7,638 nt of DNA from Phenylobacterium sp. (GTDB taxonomy: Bacteria; Pseudomonadota; Alphaproteobacteria; Caulobacterales; Caulobacteraceae): the NCBI GenBank assembly GCA_025350885.1, contig JANXXA010000523.1, positions 1 through 7,638 of the forward strand, in the 5' to 3' direction. The notes beneath the pieces were generated by a model that was not told where the DNA came from, made no database searches, and worked only from the letters and a program-made list of their open reading frames with translations. Shown here in pieces: positions 5,853 through 7,638 of the stretch. A program made the position numbers and the translations under genes. How positions within the stretch are numbered: the stretch's first letter is position 1; every line of letters starts with the position of its first letter.

Positions 5853-7073
5853 TCACGCCTCCTCGTCCCCACCCACCTCGGCCAGCAGTTCGGCGGTGTG
5901 CTGGCCCAGGCCCGGCGGGTGGCGGCGGATGTTGGACGGCGTCTTTGAGAACCGCACCGGCGGGCGCATCTGGCGATAGTGGCCGAGATCAGGATGGTCG
6001 AAGGTCTGGAAGAAATCCACCGCCACCAGGTGCGGATCGTCCGGCAGGTCATCGAGCCGGTTGGTCTTCACCACCGGGATCGACAGCGGTTTCAGCAGGT
6101 CCAGCCATTCCTGGGTGGTCTTGGTGGCGGCCGCCTCGCCGACCAGGGCGTAGAGCTCATTGATGTGCTTGGACCGGGTGAAGTAGTCGGCAAAGCGCGG
6201 ATCCGTGGCGATGGTGTCGGCCATGCCGGCGACCTCGAAGAACTGGTCCCACTGCTTGTCGGTGTAGGGCAGCAGGCCGATGTAGCCGTCCTTGGTGGGA
6301 AACGGCCGGCGGTTGGGGTTGACCACGCGGGTATAGCCCCACTGGCCGGTGGGCGGCTCGAAGGTGTGGCCGAACAGGTGCTCAACCAGCAGGAACGAGG
6401 TGACGCACTCCAGCATCGGCACCTCGACGAACTGGCCCTCGCCGGTGCGCGCGCGATGCAGCAGGGCGGCGGTCACTGACTGCGCCAGGAACAGGCCCGA
6501 GACCTTGTCGGCCACCAGGGTCGGCAGGATCCGCGGCGTCGGGTCGCCGTCGGTGCGCGGCAGGACGTCGGCCAGCCCCGAGGCCGACTGGATCAGGTCG
6601 TCATAGGCGGGCTCGCCGGCATAGGGGCCGTCCGAGCCATAGCCGGCGGCGTGCACATAGACGATGTCCGGCCGGATCGCGGCCACGTCCTCATAGGCCA
6701 GGCCCAGGCGCTCCAGGCCCTTGTAGCGGACGGAGGCGACGAACACGTCGCAGGACTTGATCAGCCGGGCCAGCGCGCGCTTGGATCCCGGCTTGGCGAG
6801 GTCGAGCAGCAGCGAGCGCTTGTTGCGGTTGATGGTCATGAAGATCGGGCCAAAGCCGCGCGGGGCGCCGTCCGGCACGTGGCCGGCCCAGCGCATGATG
6901 TCGCCGCCGTCGCCCCGCCCGCTGCCGGGATCCTCGAGCTTGATCACGTCGGCGCCCTGGTCGGCGAGGATCTGCGTGCCATAGGCGCCGTTGACCACGC
7001 TGGTCAGGTCCAGAATACGGATTCCCGCCAGCGGGCCGGTCGCCGCACCCGCCAATTTCCTAGTTTCCGCCAC
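5853..7073 (-). CDS. Class III CoA-transferase (CaiB/BaiF family)
   Basis: The product has 406 residues, the usual family length. The N-terminal Rossmann part has LAGIRILDLTSVVNGAYGTQ (15-34) and LADQGADVIKLEDPGSGRGD (36-55), then NRNKRSLLLDL (82-92). The conserved GPYAGEPAYDDLIQSASGLA (149-168) holds the aspartate that forms the acyl anhydride intermediate, most likely Asp158. The C-terminal region (about 340-395) closes the interlocked fold typical of these dimers. The family moves CoA between carboxylic acids (formyl-CoA:oxalate, carnitine, bile acids) or racemises 2-methylacyl-CoA; the substrate here is not readable. The start is GTG at 7073, supported by GGGGAG about 6 bases upstream. 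It leads a three-gene minus-strand unit and diverges from an acyl-CoA dehydrogenase, fitting activation of a catabolic acid. Confidence 0.92.
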   Translation of the reverse strand: MAETRKLAGAATGPLAGIRILDLTSVVNGAYGTQILADQGADVIKLEDPGSGRGDGGDIMRWAGHVPDGAPRGFGPIFMTINRNKRSLLLDLAKPGSKRALARLIKSCDVFVASVRYKGLERLGLAYEDVAAIRPDIVYVHAAGYGSDGPYAGEPAYDDLIQSASGLADVLPRTDGDPTPRILPTLVADKVSGLFLAQSVTAALLHRARTGEGQFVEVPMLECVTSFLLVEHLFGHTFEPPTGQWGYTRVVNPNRRPFPTKDGYIGLLPYTDKQWDQFFEVAGMADTIATDPRFADYFTRSKHINELYALVGEAAATKTTQEWLDLLKPLSIPVVKTNRLDDLPDDPHLVAVDFFQTFDHPDLGHYRQMRPPVRFSKTPSNIRRHPPGLGQHTAELLAEVGGDEEA

Positions 7074-7144
7074 GTGACACTCCCCTCGACGCTTCCGGTC
7101 GTTATGATCACCCTACAAAGAACGCGCCGCCGACGGGAGAGGCC
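7074..7144. promoter_or_regulatory. Divergent intergenic region, probable promoters for both flanking genes
   Basis: These 71 bases separate the CoA-transferase (-) from the acyl-CoA dehydrogenase (+) and must carry the control signals for both unless transcription starts inside genes. On the + strand TATGAT (7103-7108) resembles a -10 box, but the nearest -35-like hexamer, GTGACA (7074-7079), is 23 bases away, too far for a standard promoter. No clear operator is visible beyond the short palindrome TGATCA within 7105-7110. The assignment rests mainly on gene arrangement. Confidence 0.4.
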
Positions 7145-7638
7145 ATGGACTTCGAGATCGCCGAAGAGCACCGAATGCTCAAGGACCTGGTGGCCAGGTT
7201 CGTCCGCGACGAGCTGATGCCGCTGGAAGCCGGCGTGCTGGCGCGCGAGGCGTCCGGCCAGGGGCTGGGCATCGGCCCGGTCGAGCACGCCCGCCTGGAC
7301 AAGGTGGCCCATGACCTCGGGCTATTCGGCCTGGACGCGCCGGTCGATGTCGGCGGCTCGGACCTGCCGATGGTCGCCATGGTCGGGGTCGAGGAAGAGA
7401 TCGGGCGCTGCGTCACCCCCTACACCCTGCCGCCCGACAGTCCGAACCTGCGGATGCTGATGCAGACGGTCGATGAGCGGCAGCGCGCCGCCTATCTCGC
7501 GCCCTATGTGGCCGGCAAGACCATCTCGGCGATCGGCATTTCCGAACCGGGCGCCGGATCCGACCCGGCCGGCATGACAACGAAAGCCATAAGAGACGGA
7601 AGTGATTGGGTAATCAACGGCCGGAAGATCTGGATTTC
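7145..7638 (+). CDS. Acyl-CoA dehydrogenase, N-terminal part (3' end outside window)
   Basis: The frame is open from ATG 7145 to the window edge, giving 164 residues of a protein that is normally 370-400. Residues 1-125 match the N-terminal alpha domain (MDFEIAEEHRML..., GLFGLDAPVDVGGSDLP at about 59-75). GISEPGAGSDPAGMTT (131-146) is the hallmark FAD/substrate-binding segment at the start of the beta domain, followed by DWVINGRKIWI. The catalytic base, expected in the C-terminal domain, is not visible. The enzyme would oxidise an acyl-CoA to the 2,3-enoyl-CoA and pass electrons to ETF. GGGAGAGG (7135-7142) is the likely ribosome binding site. The gene diverges from the CoA-transferase. Codons 145-156 use mostly A- or T-ending codons, unlike the preceding 144. 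Whether it belongs to a heterodimeric steroid-type dehydrogenase would depend on the sequence to the right. Confidence 0.9.
   Translation, partial: MDFEIAEEHRMLKDLVARFVRDELMPLEAGVLAREASGQGLGIGPVEHARLDKVAHDLGLFGLDAPVDVGGSDLPMVAMVGVEEEIGRCVTPYTLPPDSPNLRMLMQTVDERQRAAYLAPYVAGKTISAIGISEPGAGSDPAGMTTKAIRDGSDWVINGRKIWI

Noticed and set aside
7074..7108. GTGACA and TATGAT as a paired sigma-70 promoter for the dehydrogenase
   Set aside because: Both boxes are individually decent, but the 23-base spacer is too long for a normal promoter.

Overview
This is a high-G+C window (about two thirds G+C by eye, with strong G/C preference at third codon positions) from what looks like an alphaproteobacterium. 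Caulobacterales (Phenylobacterium- or Caulobacter-like) or Sphingomonadales are my best guesses from protein style; this is inference only. The content is an accessory catabolic neighbourhood built around acyl-CoA chemistry and oxygenases. No tRNA, rRNA, CRISPR array, insertion sequence or phage gene was seen.

Layout. Positions 1-4191 are on the + strand: the 3' part of an SCP-x/Ltp2-like thiolase (1-815), a DUF35 zinc-ribbon/OB-fold partner (818-1225), an AdiC-like APC amino-acid transporter (1262-2587), a Rieske non-heme iron oxygenase broken by a frameshift near 3353 (2622-3643), and a small VOC-fold protein starting at TTG (3751-4191). The first gaps are 2, 36 and 34 bases, so these could be one transcript. 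The 107-base gap before the VOC gene holds a perfect 6-bp inverted repeat. Positions 4199-7073 are on the - strand and read as an operon: a class III CoA-transferase (GTG start at 7073), an adenylate kinase/FlaR-like P-loop protein (5849-5247) and a secreted protein of unknown function (5227-4199). The two arms converge with only 7 bases between stop codons. At the right end an acyl-CoA dehydrogenase (7145 onward, cut by the window edge) diverges from the CoA-transferase across a 71-bp region.

How the genes may work together (inference): the CoA-transferase could activate a carboxylic acid as its CoA ester, the dehydrogenase would desaturate it, and the thiolase-like/DUF35 pair could cleave a C-C bond, possibly by retro-aldol chemistry as in steroid side-chain degradation. 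The Rieske and VOC proteins would supply oxygenation or ring-cleavage-type steps. The substrate cannot be read from the sequence.

Most worth a second look: the broken Rieske gene, whose break falls at an ATGA overlap between its catalytic histidines and the likely third iron ligand; a sharp patch of A/T-ending codons in the dehydrogenase next to the window edge; the thiolase lacking its C-terminal catalytic cysteine while paired with DUF35; and the AdiC-like carrier with altered substrate-site residues. I see no clearly new multi-gene system.
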